Notes under the pieces: model-generated
What the model was told of the DNA's origin: nothing
What the model saw: only the letters and a program-made list of their open reading frames with translations
Databases searched by the model: none
Made by a program: the position numbers and the translations under genes
Assembly: GCA_943333505.2 (NCBI GenBank)
Contig: CALQTN020000001.1
Coordinates: 92,673 to 156,672, forward strand
Source: Asaia bogorensis
Lineage (GTDB): Bacteria > Pseudomonadota > Alphaproteobacteria > Acetobacterales > Acetobacteraceae
Length of the DNA stretch: 64,000 nt
Direction of reading: 5' to 3'
Shown: piece by piece, positions 39,382 to 51,042 of the stretch
Layout of the letters: every line of letters starts with the position of its first letter
Numbering within the stretch: the first letter of the stretch is position 1

Positions 39382-40515
39382 ATGATACCCAGCCGCATCG
39401 ATCGCTATTTGTTTCGCCAATTGCTGATCGGGATGATCGCGGTGGCCATTGGGCTGACCGCGCTGGTGTGGCTGGTCTCGTCGTTGCGGTACGTTGAGGT
39501 GGTGGTGAGCCACGGTCAGTCGATGATCGCCTTTCTCAAGCTGAGCGCGATGAAAATTCCGGAATTTGTCGCAGTGATCCTGCCGATCGCCTGTTTCGCG
39601 GTGACGTTGCGGATTTATCTCCGTCTGTCCGACGATCGGGAACTTACGGTGATGCGGGCGGCCGGCATGTCGCAATTCGCCCTCGCCCGCCCGGCGCTGG
39701 GGGTGGCTGGCGTGACGGTGCTGCTTGGCTACGGGTTGAGCCTGTGGGTGGTTCCCCTAACGGCCACGATGTTTCGCGAATATCTTTTCCAGATCCGCAA
39801 TCAGCTTGATGCCTTCGTGCTGCAGGAAGGCGTGTTCAATCAGATCAATCCGCAAATGATGGTCTACGCCCGGGCGCGGGAGCCTGACGGCACGCTGCGG
39901 GGCATCATGGTCGACGACAGCCGAGACAAGCAGCACCCCTACACCGTGTTCGCCGAAACCGGGCGCCTGGTGATTGGCGCCAGTGGGCCACAAGTCATCC
40001 TGCAGGCTGGCACCAGGCAGGAAATCGATCGCCAGACCGGGCGGCTGAACGTGCTCTCGTTCAGCGAGAACATATTTGATCTGTCGTTGCCCAAAGGCGA
40101 TATCGAGCAACGGGTGCGTGACACCGGTGAACTTGGGCTGCGCGAATTGCTCAATCCTGGCCCGACATTGGCCGGCCGGCAGGATTTGCCGCGCCTGCGG
40201 GGCGAGGCCTTCAAGCGCCTGACATCGCCGCTCAACACGGGCGGCTACGTCCTGATCGCGCTGATTTGTGTGCTATCAGGTCGCTTCGAGCGCCATGGCA
40301 GCCTGATACGTCCGTTGGTGGCTGTGACGGCGGTGGTGGGCCTGGTTGCGATCGGGCTCGGCACCGATAGTCTGATTGCCCGCCAGCCAGACCTTGTGGG
40401 GGTCATGTGGCTCCGCGCGCTCGCGCCCGGGTTGATCGCGGCGACGTATTTGTTTTGGCCGGTATCGGCTGGCCCGGCCTTTCCGCGCGGCGAAACCAGG
40501 GTCGGGACCCGATAA
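39382..40515 (+). CDS. lptF: LPS export permease LptF
   Basis: LptF is one of two YjgP/YjgQ permease subunits of the LptB2FG complex that lifts LPS off the inner membrane. The 377-residue product has the N-terminal IDRYLFRQLLIGMIAVAIGLTALVW, three membrane helices, a periplasmic beta-jellyroll (about 140-260) and three C-terminal helices. LRIYLRLSDDRELTVMRAAGMS matches the coupling helix contacting LptB. The ATG at 39382 is preferred over the upstream in-frame TTG. Usually lptG follows, but here the next gene is thiC. Confidence 0.9.
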   Translation: MIPSRIDRYLFRQLLIGMIAVAIGLTALVWLVSSLRYVEVVVSHGQSMIAFLKLSAMKIPEFVAVILPIACFAVTLRIYLRLSDDRELTVMRAAGMSQFALARPALGVAGVTVLLGYGLSLWVVPLTATMFREYLFQIRNQLDAFVLQEGVFNQINPQMMVYARAREPDGTLRGIMVDDSRDKQHPYTVFAETGRLVIGASGPQVILQAGTRQEIDRQTGRLNVLSFSENIFDLSLPKGDIEQRVRDTGELGLRELLNPGPTLAGRQDLPRLRGEAFKRLTSPLNTGGYVLIALICVLSGRFERHGSLIRPLVAVTAVVGLVAIGLGTDSLIARQPDLVGVMWLRALAPGLIAATYLFWPVSAGPAFPRGETRVGTR

Positions 40516-40616
40516 TAACTTGCCTCGGCGCGTTGGCTTGCGATCCGCGGCATGGCGGGAAGGTCAGGCGGCGCGCCCAATTTGACAGAACCCAACATCC
40601 CCCGCACTGTCCCAGG

Positions 40617-43357
<2,741 letters not shown>

Positions 43358-43601
43358 CCATGCAAGATTTCAGTTGGCAGGCAAGTTGATCGCGGCTAGC
43401 GTGGCGACGCCTGGAGCGACTCCGCGCATAGCGCGTATCCACAATCCTTCGGTTTCGATGCCGGCCCGCGAAATCGGGCGAGGCTCGACCAGGATACTGG
43501 GCAGAAGCCGACGGATCGGAATGGCGCCCTTGTCGGGCGAAGATGGGACCGCCCATTCGCCAAGCCTGCGTCCGCAAACAGGAAAGAACTTTGGCAGCTT
43601 G

Positions 43602-44075
43602 ATGAACATGAAACGCCCGCGCGGCCGCAATAACTTCCAAGGCAATAATCGGAGCGGCGGTGGTGGTGGTGGCAGCGGTGGCCCGCCCAGGCAGCAGGGC
43701 GGCAACATCCCGCTGAACCGCAACCACACCTTCGACAGCTCCGGCCCTGATATGCGGGTGCGCGGTACTGCCCAGCAATTATTCGATAAATACCTGCAAC
43801 TCGGGCGGGACGCGACCGGGTCGGGCGATCGGGTGATGGCGGAAAGCTATTTCCAATATGCGGAACATTATTTCCGCATCCTGGGCGCCATGAACCTCGC
43901 CGCCCAGCAGGGCCAGGGTGGACAGGTCAACAACAACCAGACGCGCCGCTATCAGCAGGACGGCGATCCGGACCCGGAAGACGGCGAAGCACAGACGTTG
44001 CCGGGCTATGGCGAGCAGCCGATGGCGGTCGATAGCCGGGAAATCCCGATTGCGGCGGCGCCCCCGGAAGATTGA
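43602..44075 (+). CDS. DUF4167 domain protein
   Basis: Small alphaproteobacterial protein of unknown function, 157 residues. It starts MNMKRPRGRNNFQGNNRS, then a glycine-rich stretch, then the conserved DUF4167 core NRNHTFDSSGPDMRVRGTAQQLFDKYLQLGRDATGSGDRVMAESYFQYAEHYFRIL. The C-terminus is acidic and low complexity. Position downstream of prmC is conserved in alphaproteobacteria. The basic, RGG-like N-terminus hints at RNA binding, which is inference. The 240 bp between prmC and this gene contains no gene I can support. Confidence 0.88.
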   Translation: MNMKRPRGRNNFQGNNRSGGGGGGSGGPPRQQGGNIPLNRNHTFDSSGPDMRVRGTAQQLFDKYLQLGRDATGSGDRVMAESYFQYAEHYFRILGAMNLAAQQGQGGQVNNNQTRRYQQDGDPDPEDGEAQTLPGYGEQPMAVDSREIPIAAAPPED

Positions 44076-44082
44076 TCAGCCT

Positions 44083-44187
44083 GGAGCGTGATGACCGTAG
44101 GTGGAATCACACGAAGGTCTGAATCACGCGACCAAACAAAGACTTAGAACATGATGACCGCGCCTGTCAGCGGTCATCATGCGCTAA
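44083..44187. repeat. Dispersed palindromic element, type B, copy 1
   Basis: About 105 bp, nearly identical as reverse complement to 57483-57586. One end is GGAGCGTGATGACCG. The other carries a hairpin with arms TGATGACCGC and GCGGTCATCA around a short loop (44151-44180). The shared interior includes TTTGTTTGGTCGCGTG and TTCGTGTGATTCCACCTAC (minus strand). It lies between convergent genes. The last four codons and the TGA stop of the Nudix gene lie inside it. Confidence 0.9.
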
Positions 44188-44994
44188 AGCCGCGCTGAGG
44201 CGGGCGGCTTCGTCGCCCGTCACCAGCCCGTGCCGGATAAACAGTGCGATCAGCACGACACTGACATTGAATTTGAACGCGTCGGTGGTGCGCACCGCGT
44301 GCAATGCGCGTGAGATCGGCCACAACTCGAAGCCCGCAACTTCCCCATCGGTGGGCGTGGGAATGAAATCGTCGGGTAATTCAACCTCGTAGCAGTGTAA
44401 AATGTCACGCCGCAGGCCCTCCGGACGCTCCATCGCATAGCTGATCCTGGTGCATAGCCGGGCATTGGCCAGCAATGCGGCAGGCATCGCGGCTTCTTCC
44501 ATGGCTTCCTTGACCAGACAATCCCAAGGCGTGTAGCCGGCCGGAACGCCGCCGGCGACGATATGGTCGAGCTTGTTGGGGTCGAGCGCCTTGTCGGCGG
44601 CGCGCCGGGCGACCCACAGATGCAAGCCATCCGCGCGTCGGACCAGCCCATCAAGATGCACGCCTGCGGCCGCAATGCCGAAGCTGGGCAGTGCGCCGCG
44701 ATCGATGGTGGAGAGCACCGGCCCATCTGGGTTTGCGCGGACGTCAAACATTTCACCGCGTACCCGGCCGAAGCCCAATCCGGCCATCTGGCGGCCAAGA
44801 TCGGGCAGGTCGGCCGGGTTCGGCAGGGCCAGCCCCTGGGCATCGCGCTGCACACCGGCGAGACGCTCAAGCGCCGCAGCGACGACCGGGGTCAGCCACC
44901 CCACGATCTGCTCGCCATGCCGGAACGCAATCCGCGATCCCGGCAACTCGGCATTATTGCAGGCAGTAAGATGGCGTAACAGGGAGTTGTCCAT
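44167..44994 (-). CDS. Nudix hydrolase with DUF4743 (Tnr3-like)
   Basis: The 275-residue protein has an N-terminal DUF4743 domain (about 10-120) and a Nudix domain. The Nudix box is GGVPAGYTPWDCLVKEAMEEAAMP, with the K-E-A-M-E-E core rather than R-E-x-x-E-E, as in the thiamine-pyrophosphokinase-linked Tnr3 Nudix domains. Studied Tnr3-type enzymes hydrolyse oxidised, toxic thiamine diphosphate analogues. The nearby riboswitch-controlled thiC fits such a role, but function here is inferred. The C-terminal residues HDDR come from the repeat element. Confidence 0.85.
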   Translation of the reverse strand: MDNSLLRHLTACNNAELPGSRIAFRHGEQIVGWLTPVVAAALERLAGVQRDAQGLALPNPADLPDLGRQMAGLGFGRVRGEMFDVRANPDGPVLSTIDRGALPSFGIAAAGVHLDGLVRRADGLHLWVARRAADKALDPNKLDHIVAGGVPAGYTPWDCLVKEAMEEAAMPAALLANARLCTRISYAMERPEGLRRDILHCYEVELPDDFIPTPTDGEVAGFELWPISRALHAVRTTDAFKFNVSVVLIALFIRHGLVTGDEAARLSAALAHDDR

Positions 44995-45073
44995 CGCGTT
45001 GCCCTAGCCTGGAATGGCCGCCCCGCCAACCGGGCCATTTAAAATCAGCCGGCAACGTGCCACATTCACCCGC

Positions 45074-46900
45074 ATGAGACGCACGACAGGCGCAAAGCCG
45101 TTGACCCTTCCTGGCGCGCAGCACACCACGCTGCAAACCCTCGCGGCCCTGCTGCCATTCCTGTGGCCGAAGGACGATATCGGCGCCCGCGTGCGCGCAT
45201 CGCTCGCCGGGTTGTTCCTGGTGACATCGAAAGTCGCCAATGTTTGCGTGCCGCTGGTTTATGCCGCAGCGGTCGATGCGTTGCTGCCAAAGGGCGTGAA
45301 CCCGATCATCGCGGTGCCGGCGGCGTTGATCATCGGATACGGGCTGTTGCGGGTGACGGCGTCGGGCTTCGGTGAAATGCGCGACGCGATTTTCGCCGCC
45401 GTGCAGCAGCGCACCGTGCGCCGGATTGCGTTGCAAACCTTCCAGCACATGCATAAATTGTCGCTGCGCTTCCACCTCGACCGCGCCACTGGCGGCCTGT
45501 CACGCGCGATTGAGCGCGGCACCACCGGCGTTGAAGCGGTGCTGCGGATGATGGTGTTCAGCGTGGTGCCGACCCTGCTTGAAGTGGTGATGGTCACCAT
45601 CATCCTGTGGAACATCTTCGGCTGGGAGTTCTCGGCGGTTACCCTGGTGGCGGTCGGGCTTTATCTGTTCTTCACCTTCATTTTCACCAACTGGCGGGTG
45701 CGCATCCGCCGGACGATGAACGAAACCGACAGCGACGCGCAGTCCAAGGCCGTGGACAGTTTGCTGAACTTCGAAACCGTGAAGTATTTCGGCAACGCCC
45801 AGCACGAAGCCCATCGCTTCGACCAGGCCTGGGCGCGCTATGAACGCGCCGCAGTGAAAAGCCAGGTGACGCTTAACCTGCTCAATCTCGGCCAGGCCTC
45901 GATCATCGCGTTCGGCCTTGCCGTGGTGATGATGATGGCGGCCCAGGGGGTTGAAGCGGGCACCATGACGGTTGGCCGCTTCGTGCTGGTCAATACCTAT
46001 CTCATGCAGCTTTATCAGCCGCTAAACATGCTCGGCACCGTGTATCGGGAGATCAAGCAGGGCCTGACCGACATGGAACAGATGTTCCGCCTGTTGGCAT
46101 TGAGCCAGGAAGTCGCCGACAAGCCGGGCGCGCCGGTGCTGGAAGTCGCGGCCGGCGAAGTGGTGTTCGACGACGTCCGCTTTGGCTACCAACCAGAACG
46201 CACCATTCTGAAAGGCCTGAGCTTCCGGGTACCGGCCGGCCGGTCGCTGGCGATTGTCGGGCCGACCGGGGCAGGAAAATCAACCATCAACCGGCTGCTG
46301 TTCCGCTTTTACGATGTCACCAGCGGGGCGATCCGCATCGATGGCCAGGACATCCGTGATGTGACCCAGGATAGCCTGCGCGCAGCTATTGGGGTGGTGC
46401 CGCAGGATACCGTGCTGTTCAACGACACGATCGGCTACAACATCGCCTATGGCCGAACTGGCGCCAGCCAGGACCAGATCGAGCACGCGGCGCGGTTGGC
46501 ACAGGTGCATGATTTCGTGCTGCGTCTGCCAGATGGCTACAACACGCGGGTCGGCGAACGCGGTCTAAAACTGTCAGGTGGCGAAAAGCAGCGTGTTGCC
46601 ATTGCACGCACCATCCTGAAAGACCCGCGCATCCTGATTTTGGATGAGGCTACGAGCGCACTCGACACCGGCACCGAACAGGAAATCCAATCCGCCTTGC
46701 GCGCGGTATCGGCCAACCGCACCACCATCACCATTGCCCACCGACTTTCGACCGTGGTCGATGCCGATCAGATCATTGTGTTGGACCAAGGCGAAGTGGC
46801 GGAACGCGGCACCCATGCCGAGTTGCTGGCGCAAGACGGGGTTTATGCGCGGATGTGGGCGATGCAGGCCGAACAGCAGGAAAAACTAGCGGCGGACTGA
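45074..46900 (+). CDS. Atm1-type ABC exporter (fused TMD-NBD)
   Basis: A half-transporter of the Atm1/ABCB7 class that in alphaproteobacteria exports glutathione-linked compounds or supports Fe-S and metal homeostasis. The 608-residue protein has an N-terminal six-helix domain with AIERGTTGVEAVLRMMVF and LLNFETVKYFGNAQHE, both hallmarks of Atm1 and matching its glutathione-binding region. The NBD has Walker A GPTGAGKSTINRLL, signature LSGGEKQRVAIART, Walker B ILILDEATSALD and H-loop IAHRLSTV. The ATG at 45074 is preferred over an upstream in-frame start at 45014. Confidence 0.92.
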   Translation: MRRTTGAKPLTLPGAQHTTLQTLAALLPFLWPKDDIGARVRASLAGLFLVTSKVANVCVPLVYAAAVDALLPKGVNPIIAVPAALIIGYGLLRVTASGFGEMRDAIFAAVQQRTVRRIALQTFQHMHKLSLRFHLDRATGGLSRAIERGTTGVEAVLRMMVFSVVPTLLEVVMVTIILWNIFGWEFSAVTLVAVGLYLFFTFIFTNWRVRIRRTMNETDSDAQSKAVDSLLNFETVKYFGNAQHEAHRFDQAWARYERAAVKSQVTLNLLNLGQASIIAFGLAVVMMMAAQGVEAGTMTVGRFVLVNTYLMQLYQPLNMLGTVYREIKQGLTDMEQMFRLLALSQEVADKPGAPVLEVAAGEVVFDDVRFGYQPERTILKGLSFRVPAGRSLAIVGPTGAGKSTINRLLFRFYDVTSGAIRIDGQDIRDVTQDSLRAAIGVVPQDTVLFNDTIGYNIAYGRTGASQDQIEHAARLAQVHDFVLRLPDGYNTRVGERGLKLSGGEKQRVAIARTILKDPRILILDEATSALDTGTEQEIQSALRAVSANRTTITIAHRLSTVVDADQIIVLDQGEVAERGTHAELLAQDGVYARMWAMQAEQQEKLAAD

Positions 46901-47164
46901 TCAGTCCTGCGCCCGCAAGAGTACGCGCCTGACTGCCATAGGGGTCCAATCGGTGCCGCGCACTGTGCGGATGCCACGTCCGTTCATTGCATCAGCGATC
47001 GCGCGCAGGCTGGTGGCGCCGCCAGCCTGCGCCTCGCGGATCGCCGGCAACAAGATCGAGGCAGCGCGGTCGGCATAGACCCGCCGGGCAACTGAAGCCG
47101 CAGCGACACCTTTGCGCCATTCGACAGGCTGCCGACGCACGGAAGTATCATCAGGCTTGCTCAT
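46901..47164 (-). CDS. Small protein with recombinase-type HTH
   Basis: An 87-residue basic protein. Residues about 50-85 (SLRAIADAMNGRGIRTVRGTDWTPMAVRRVLLR) match the DNA-binding Recombinase domain of large serine recombinases, but there is no catalytic resolvase domain. It could be a domesticated remnant or a small DNA-binding regulator. Similar short proteins occur in alphaproteobacteria. It ends directly at the ABC transporter stop (convergent) and starts about 85 bp from a tRNA gene. Function unknown. Confidence 0.72.
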   Translation of the reverse strand: MSKPDDTSVRRQPVEWRKGVAAASVARRVYADRAASILLPAIREAQAGGATSLRAIADAMNGRGIRTVRGTDWTPMAVRRVLLRAQD

Positions 47165-47250
47165 GGCCCCCCACAGTCGGGACTATAGCAGCACAACCAT
47201 CCATCCTGACTTGTAGAATTTTGTAACAAACCAAGTATCGGGGAGGGGGA

Positions 47251-47326
47251 TGGTGGAGCCAAGCGGGATCGAACCGCTGACCTCCTCATTGCGAACGAGG
47301 CGCTCTCCCAGCTGAGCTATGGCCCC
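47251..47326 (-). tRNA. tRNA-Ala (CGC)
   Basis: On the minus strand the 76-nt gene starts GGGGCCATAGCTCAGCTGGG and ends GGCTCCACCA with an encoded CCA. The anticodon arm is CCTCG TTCGCAA TGAGG, giving anticodon CGC, which reads GCG alanine codons. The acceptor stem has the G3-U70 pair that is the main alanine identity element. The T loop is GGTTCGATCCC. All four arms fold. Confidence 0.97.
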
Positions 47327-47411
47327 ATCCCCGGCTAAAACCGCCCTGGCGCGTCCCCAGGTCGGTGGGCGCGGACAATGCTTTCGGCGGACAGGCAAGT
47401 CAAGCGATATA

Positions 47412-47459
47412 CCGCGCTTCATCGGCATATCCGGGCTGACCGTGCCGCGCTTCATCGGC
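47412..47459. repeat. 15-bp direct repeat in intergenic DNA
   Basis: The 15-mer CCGCGCTTCATCGGC occurs at 47412-47426 and 47445-47459. It lies in the 250-bp spacer between tRNA-Ala and yggT, where I see no gene. It may be a relic of a duplicated segment or a regulator site for yggT. Confidence 0.7.
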
Positions 47460-47576
47460 TTGGTCAGTGCAGTGCCAAGCTCCAGCGACTGGTATGGATG
47501 CAGTGTAACCCAACATCGGGTTGCAGGGCGAATGCCACACAGCTAGGTTGCGGCGCCGGAGCAAGGGTCGCCGCAC

Positions 47577-47894
47577 GTGGTCACAATTTTATTCAATATC
47601 GCCAACGAAATCCTATGGTTGTATCAGTGGGCGGTCATCCTGGCCGCACTCTTCAACATGCTCGCCCAGTTCGGCGTGCTCGATACGCGGAACAAGTTTG
47701 TCTGGTCGATCGGCGATTTTCTCTATCGCATCACCGAGCCGGCGCTGCGGCGCATCAGGAACGTGGTACCAAGCTTTGGCAGCATCGATATCAGCACGCT
47801 GGTGCTGATTTTCGGGATTTATGTGCTGCAACAAATCCTGCAACGGGTTTATGCCGCGATCATATCCGGCAATATCTCCGGCCTGCTGCTCTGA
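47577..47894 (+). CDS. YggT family membrane protein
   Basis: A 105-residue protein with two membrane segments (WLYQWAVILAALFNML and LVLIFGIYVLQQILQRVY). It has the YggT signature FLYRITEPALRRIRNVVPSFGSIDISTL between them. YggT proteins are linked to osmotic tolerance and to division or cell-shape genes in other bacteria; the molecular role is unknown. The start is GTG. It overlaps the DUF167 gene as TGATG, the common yggT-yggU arrangement. Confidence 0.92.
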   Translation: MVTILFNIANEILWLYQWAVILAALFNMLAQFGVLDTRNKFVWSIGDFLYRITEPALRRIRNVVPSFGSIDISTLVLIFGIYVLQQILQRVYAAIISGNISGLLL

Positions 47895-48181
47895 TGGCAT
47901 TCTGGCGCCTCGGCGCCGACCGGGTCAGCGTCGCGGTCAAGGTGCAGCCGAAATCGCGCCGGCCTGGCTTGCAAGGGATTGCCGGCGACCGTCTGCGGAT
48001 TGGCGTCACCGAGGCCGCCGAGGATGGCCGTGCCAACCGGGCCGCCTGCGCCACCCTGGCTGACGCGTTGGATATTTCGGCATCAGATGTCAGCGTGCTG
48101 ATCGGCGCCACCAGCCGGGAAAAGACCCTGGTTATCGCGGCACCGTCGCCGCAATTGCTTGAAAGGCTCGCTGCCCTGTGA
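47894..48181 (+). CDS. DUF167 (YggU) family protein
   Basis: A 95-residue protein of the conserved YggU/DUF167 family, function unknown. It contains [50 protein letters not shown] and the C-terminal [11 protein letters not shown], both typical. The ATG overlaps the yggT stop and the gene overlaps folD by 4 bp, so yggT-DUF167-folD form a coupled operon. Confidence 0.93.
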   Translation: MAFWRLGADRVSVAVKVQPKSRRPGLQGIAGDRLRIGVTEAAEDGRANRAACATLADALDISASDVSVLIGATSREKTLVIAAPSPQLLERLAAL

Positions 48182-49026
48182 CCGCTCGCATCATCGATGG
48201 TAAGGCCGAAGCGGCTGCATTGCGCGCCCGTATTGCCGCACAGGTGGCGACGCTCGATTTCCGCCCTGGCCTCGCCGTGGTGCTGGTTGGCGACGATCCG
48301 GCGAGCAAGGTTTATGTCCGCAGCAAGGACCGTGCGGCGGCCGGGGCCGGGATCACGGCGCGGACGATTTATCTGCCGGCGGATACGTCCGAGGCGGCTT
48401 TGCTCGCCCAGGTCTCGGCACTGAACGCCGATCCGGAGATCGACGGCATTTTGGTGCAAATGCCACTGCCGGCGCAGATCCGGGTTGACGCGGTGCTCGA
48501 CGCGATCGATCCCGCCAAGGATGTCGATGGGTTGACCCCGGTGAGCGCCGGGCTGTTGCTTGCCGGGCGCGCGAGCTTGCAGCCTTGCACCCCGCGTGGG
48601 GTGATGCATTTGCTGGCCGGCACCGATCTGGCCGGCATGCGTGCCATTGTACTCGGGCGGTCGGTGCTGGTCGGCAAGCCGATGGCGGCGTTGCTGACCA
48701 ATGCCAACGCGACCGTGACCATTGCCCATTCCCGCACCCGTGATCTGGCGGGGGAATGCCAGCGCGCCGATCTGGTGGTGGCAGCGATCGGCCGGGCGGA
48801 GATGATCCGGGGCGATTGGATCAAGCCCGGGGCGATCGTGATCGATGTTGGCATCAACCGCCTCGGTGACGGGCGCCTGGTCGGCGATGTCGCCTATGCC
48901 GAGGCGCTGCCGCTTGCCGCCGCTATTACCCCGGTGCCGGGTGGCGTTGGCCCGATGACAATTGCCTGCCTGTTGGAAAACACCGTGACGGCGGCAATTG
49001 CCCGCCGTCAGTTAGCCGCGGCGTAA
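48178..49026 (+). CDS. folD: Methylenetetrahydrofolate dehydrogenase/cyclohydrolase
   Basis: FolD is bifunctional: NADP-dependent 5,10-methylene-THF dehydrogenase and methenyl-THF cyclohydrolase, supplying formyl-THF for purines and initiator tRNA. The 282-residue protein has the catalytic [14 protein letters not shown] (Lys), [21 protein letters not shown] [11 protein letters not shown], the NADP motif [14 protein letters not shown] and the C-terminal [19 protein letters not shown]. The start is GTG, overlapping the DUF167 stop (GTGA). It is convergent with, and overlaps by 19 bp, the CHAP lipoprotein gene. Confidence 0.97.
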   Translation: MTARIIDGKAEAAALRARIAAQVATLDFRPGLAVVLVGDDPASKVYVRSKDRAAAGAGITARTIYLPADTSEAALLAQVSALNADPEIDGILVQMPLPAQIRVDAVLDAIDPAKDVDGLTPVSAGLLLAGRASLQPCTPRGVMHLLAGTDLAGMRAIVLGRSVLVGKPMAALLTNANATVTIAHSRTRDLAGECQRADLVVAAIGRAEMIRGDWIKPGAIVIDVGINRLGDGRLVGDVAYAEALPLAAAITPVPGGVGPMTIACLLENTVTAAIARRQLAAA

Positions 49027-49592
49027 AGCCGCGCCCTTGGCGCCGGGCGGCCTTTGGTGTCCATGGCGAACCTTGTGGCCGCAGGTGTCGCACGCACCAG
49101 CTCAGCGCGGGTGACTTTCTGCGGCGGGGCAATGAAGCCATAGGCGCGATAGGTGTGGCTGCCCATCTGCTTGGTCGGCGGATACCAGACGCGGATCTGC
49201 GACCAGTCGTTCCTTTCCGAGACATCGACCACAAGCTGGTCCTGATCGACCGTGCTTGGTTCCCAATTGGCTTGAATAAGATGGATTTGCCGGGGTGACA
49301 GCACAGCCGAGACCACGCCGACATGGCCGGATGGCAGACGGTCCTGCTTTTTAAACACCAGCACCGCGCCAATTTCCGGGGTGGCGCCGCGCCGATACCG
49401 TGGAGGCGCCGCATCCCACCAGCCATACGCATCGCCGTAGAGCGCCACGCCCGAGAGCTCACGCGCGAACGGCGCGCAATTGATTCCAGCCTGGCGGGTC
49501 GAACTCCCGACGCCGTAAGAAGCGGTCGGCGTGCTGCTGCCACAGGCGGCGAGCAGTAACAGCAGCACAAACGGGAGTGCACGGGTCAGCAT
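49008..49592 (-). CDS. CHAP-domain lipoprotein (putative peptidoglycan hydrolase)
   Basis: A 194-residue lipoprotein. The signal peptide ends in the lipobox LLAAC (Cys17), predicting acylation and envelope location. The mature part is a CHAP/NlpC-like amidase: the nucleophile is probably Cys39 in [10 protein letters not shown], and the catalytic His is in LPSGHVGVV, followed by NWEP. Such enzymes cleave peptidoglycan peptides. Its 3' end overlaps folD on the opposite strand. Confidence 0.85.
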   Translation of the reverse strand: MLTRALPFVLLLLLAACGSSTPTASYGVGSSTRQAGINCAPFARELSGVALYGDAYGWWDAAPPRYRRGATPEIGAVLVFKKQDRLPSGHVGVVSAVLSPRQIHLIQANWEPSTVDQDQLVVDVSERNDWSQIRVWYPPTKQMGSHTYRAYGFIAPPQKVTRAELVRATPAATRFAMDTKGRPAPRARLYAAAN

Positions 49593-49643
49593 GGTTCGCG
49601 CAGTGTAGCAGATTTTCCGTTCAGGTGACAGGACTCGTTGGCT

Positions 49644-50825
49644 TTACCCCGCCAACAACGTTTCCATCACATAAGCCTGATGCGCCCCAAGCGCCGGCCC
49701 GGTCCAGCCAATTGCGGCCTCCGGTGGATCGCCATCCATCCGGATCGCCGGTCCGACATGGAGGGTGCGACCGATCAGCGGATCGGACACCTCCATCACG
49801 GCCTTGCGGGCGAGAAAATGCGGGTCGGCGGCGGCGTCGGCGATGTCATAGAGCCGGGTCGCCGGCACGTCGGCGGCCTCCAGCAGGTCCTCTGCGGTTT
49901 TCGCCGGCAATGTCATGGTCCAGGCGGCGATGGTGGCATCGAGGGCCGCAACGTTGGCGCAGCGATCGGCGTTGGTCAGGTAGCGCGGGTCGTCGGCGAG
50001 TGCCGGTTGGCCGATCACAGCCATCAGGCGGCGGAAAATCAGGTCGGAATTGCCCGCCACGCACAGCCATCTGCCATCAGCGCAGGGATAGGTGTTGGTG
50101 GGCGCCGCGGTCGGGATACCGGCGCCGGCAGGTTGGCGGATGCGGCCGTCGATGGCGTATTCCGGCAGCATGCCTTCCATCAGCGACAGAATGCTGTCGA
50201 CCAAATTGACATCGACGATGCGTCCGCGCCCGGTGCCGGTCACATCGCGCTCATAAACCGCCGATAGCAGTCCGATGGCGGCATATAGCCCGGCGAGATC
50301 GTCGCCGATCGAAATCCCGCAGCGTGGCGGCGGCAATTCGCTGGAACCCGCCGGATGCGCAGTCAGATGGCGAATGCCGCCCATTGCCTCGCCGATCGCA
50401 CCGAAAGCGGGCTTGTCGCGATAGGGACCGTCCTGGCCGTAGCCGGAGACCCGGGCGATCACCAGGCGCGGATTGCGGGCGTGCAGCACATCGGGGCCAA
50501 GGCCGAGTTTCTCGATCTGGCCGGGGCGGAAATTCTCCACCAGCACATCGGCCCGGTCGATCAGCCGCAAGGCGGCGTCGCGGTCACGCTTGAGGTCCAA
50601 CACCACCGACAGCTTGTTGCGGCCGTGGATGCTGAACCACACCGGGTGGCCGTTCACTTTTGCGCCCCAGCCACGGATCGGGTCACCGGCGGGCGGTTCG
50701 ATCTTGATGACCTCGGCGCCGAGGTCGGCCAGCACCCGGGTGCAGAAGGGGCCGGCGATGTAGTGGCCGAGTTCGACGATCTTCAACCCGACCAACGGGC
50801 CGACACGGGGGGGCGGCGCGGTCAT
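49644..50825 (-). CDS. CaiB/BaiF family III CoA-transferase
   Basis: Family III CoA-transferases move CoA between carboxylic acids through an aspartyl intermediate. The 393-residue protein starts GLKIVELGHYIAGPFCTRVLADLGAEVIKIEPPAGDPIRGWG, the family signature. It has LVENFRPGQIEKLGL and GISIGDDLAGLYAAIGLLSA, where an Asp of the GDD segment is the likely catalytic residue. No neighbouring gene reveals the substrate; the candidate small RNA is divergent upstream. Confidence 0.9.
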   Translation of the reverse strand: MTAPPPRVGPLVGLKIVELGHYIAGPFCTRVLADLGAEVIKIEPPAGDPIRGWGAKVNGHPVWFSIHGRNKLSVVLDLKRDRDAALRLIDRADVLVENFRPGQIEKLGLGPDVLHARNPRLVIARVSGYGQDGPYRDKPAFGAIGEAMGGIRHLTAHPAGSSELPPPRCGISIGDDLAGLYAAIGLLSAVYERDVTGTGRGRIVDVNLVDSILSLMEGMLPEYAIDGRIRQPAGAGIPTAAPTNTYPCADGRWLCVAGNSDLIFRRLMAVIGQPALADDPRYLTNADRCANVAALDATIAAWTMTLPAKTAEDLLEAADVPATRLYDIADAAADPHFLARKAVMEVSDPLIGRTLHVGPAIRMDGDPPEAAIGWTGPALGAHQAYVMETLLAG

Positions 50826-50925
50826 TTCAGCGGTCCTAGCGAAAACGTGATGGGTGAATTGCGCATTTAGCGGCAGTCTCGCACAGTTGTGAACCTTTCA
50901 GTCGCATTTCGGCGTCCAATATAGG

Positions 50926-51042
50926 CATTGAAGCAGCGTTTCTGGCTTCGGACTTCCTCCCTGACCGCGCCGCCCTTTCTCCTCGGGCCTTGCGCGCACC
51001 TTTTGGGCGGTGCTGACCGGTTGGTTGGCGCCGCCTTTTTTT
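50926..51042 (+). ncRNA. Candidate small RNA with intrinsic terminator
   Basis: The 342-bp gap between the CoA-transferase and recX holds no convincing gene, but it holds a plus-strand transcript candidate. It begins after a weak -10-like AATATAGG (50918-50925) and has a short hairpin GAAGC...GCTTC. Two C/U-rich anti-Shine-Dalgarno-like stretches follow (CTTCCTCCC and TTTCTCCTCG). It ends in a strong hairpin plus T7. This layout is typical of trans-acting small RNAs that block ribosome binding sites. No homology is claimed. Confidence 0.4.
51006..51042 (+). terminator. Rho-independent terminator
   Basis: Plus strand: arms GGCGGTGC (51006-51013) and GCGCCGCC (51028-51035) form an 8-bp GC-rich stem with one G-U pair, followed by TTTTTTT (51036-51042). 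Both flanking genes are on the minus strand, so it must end a plus-strand transcript from this gap. Confidence 0.75.

Noticed and set aside
43370..43729. A 119-codon minus-strand frame before and over the DUF4167 gene
   Set aside because: It overlaps the conserved DUF4167 start and its poly-Pro part is the complement of the glycine-rich repeat. No domain is seen.
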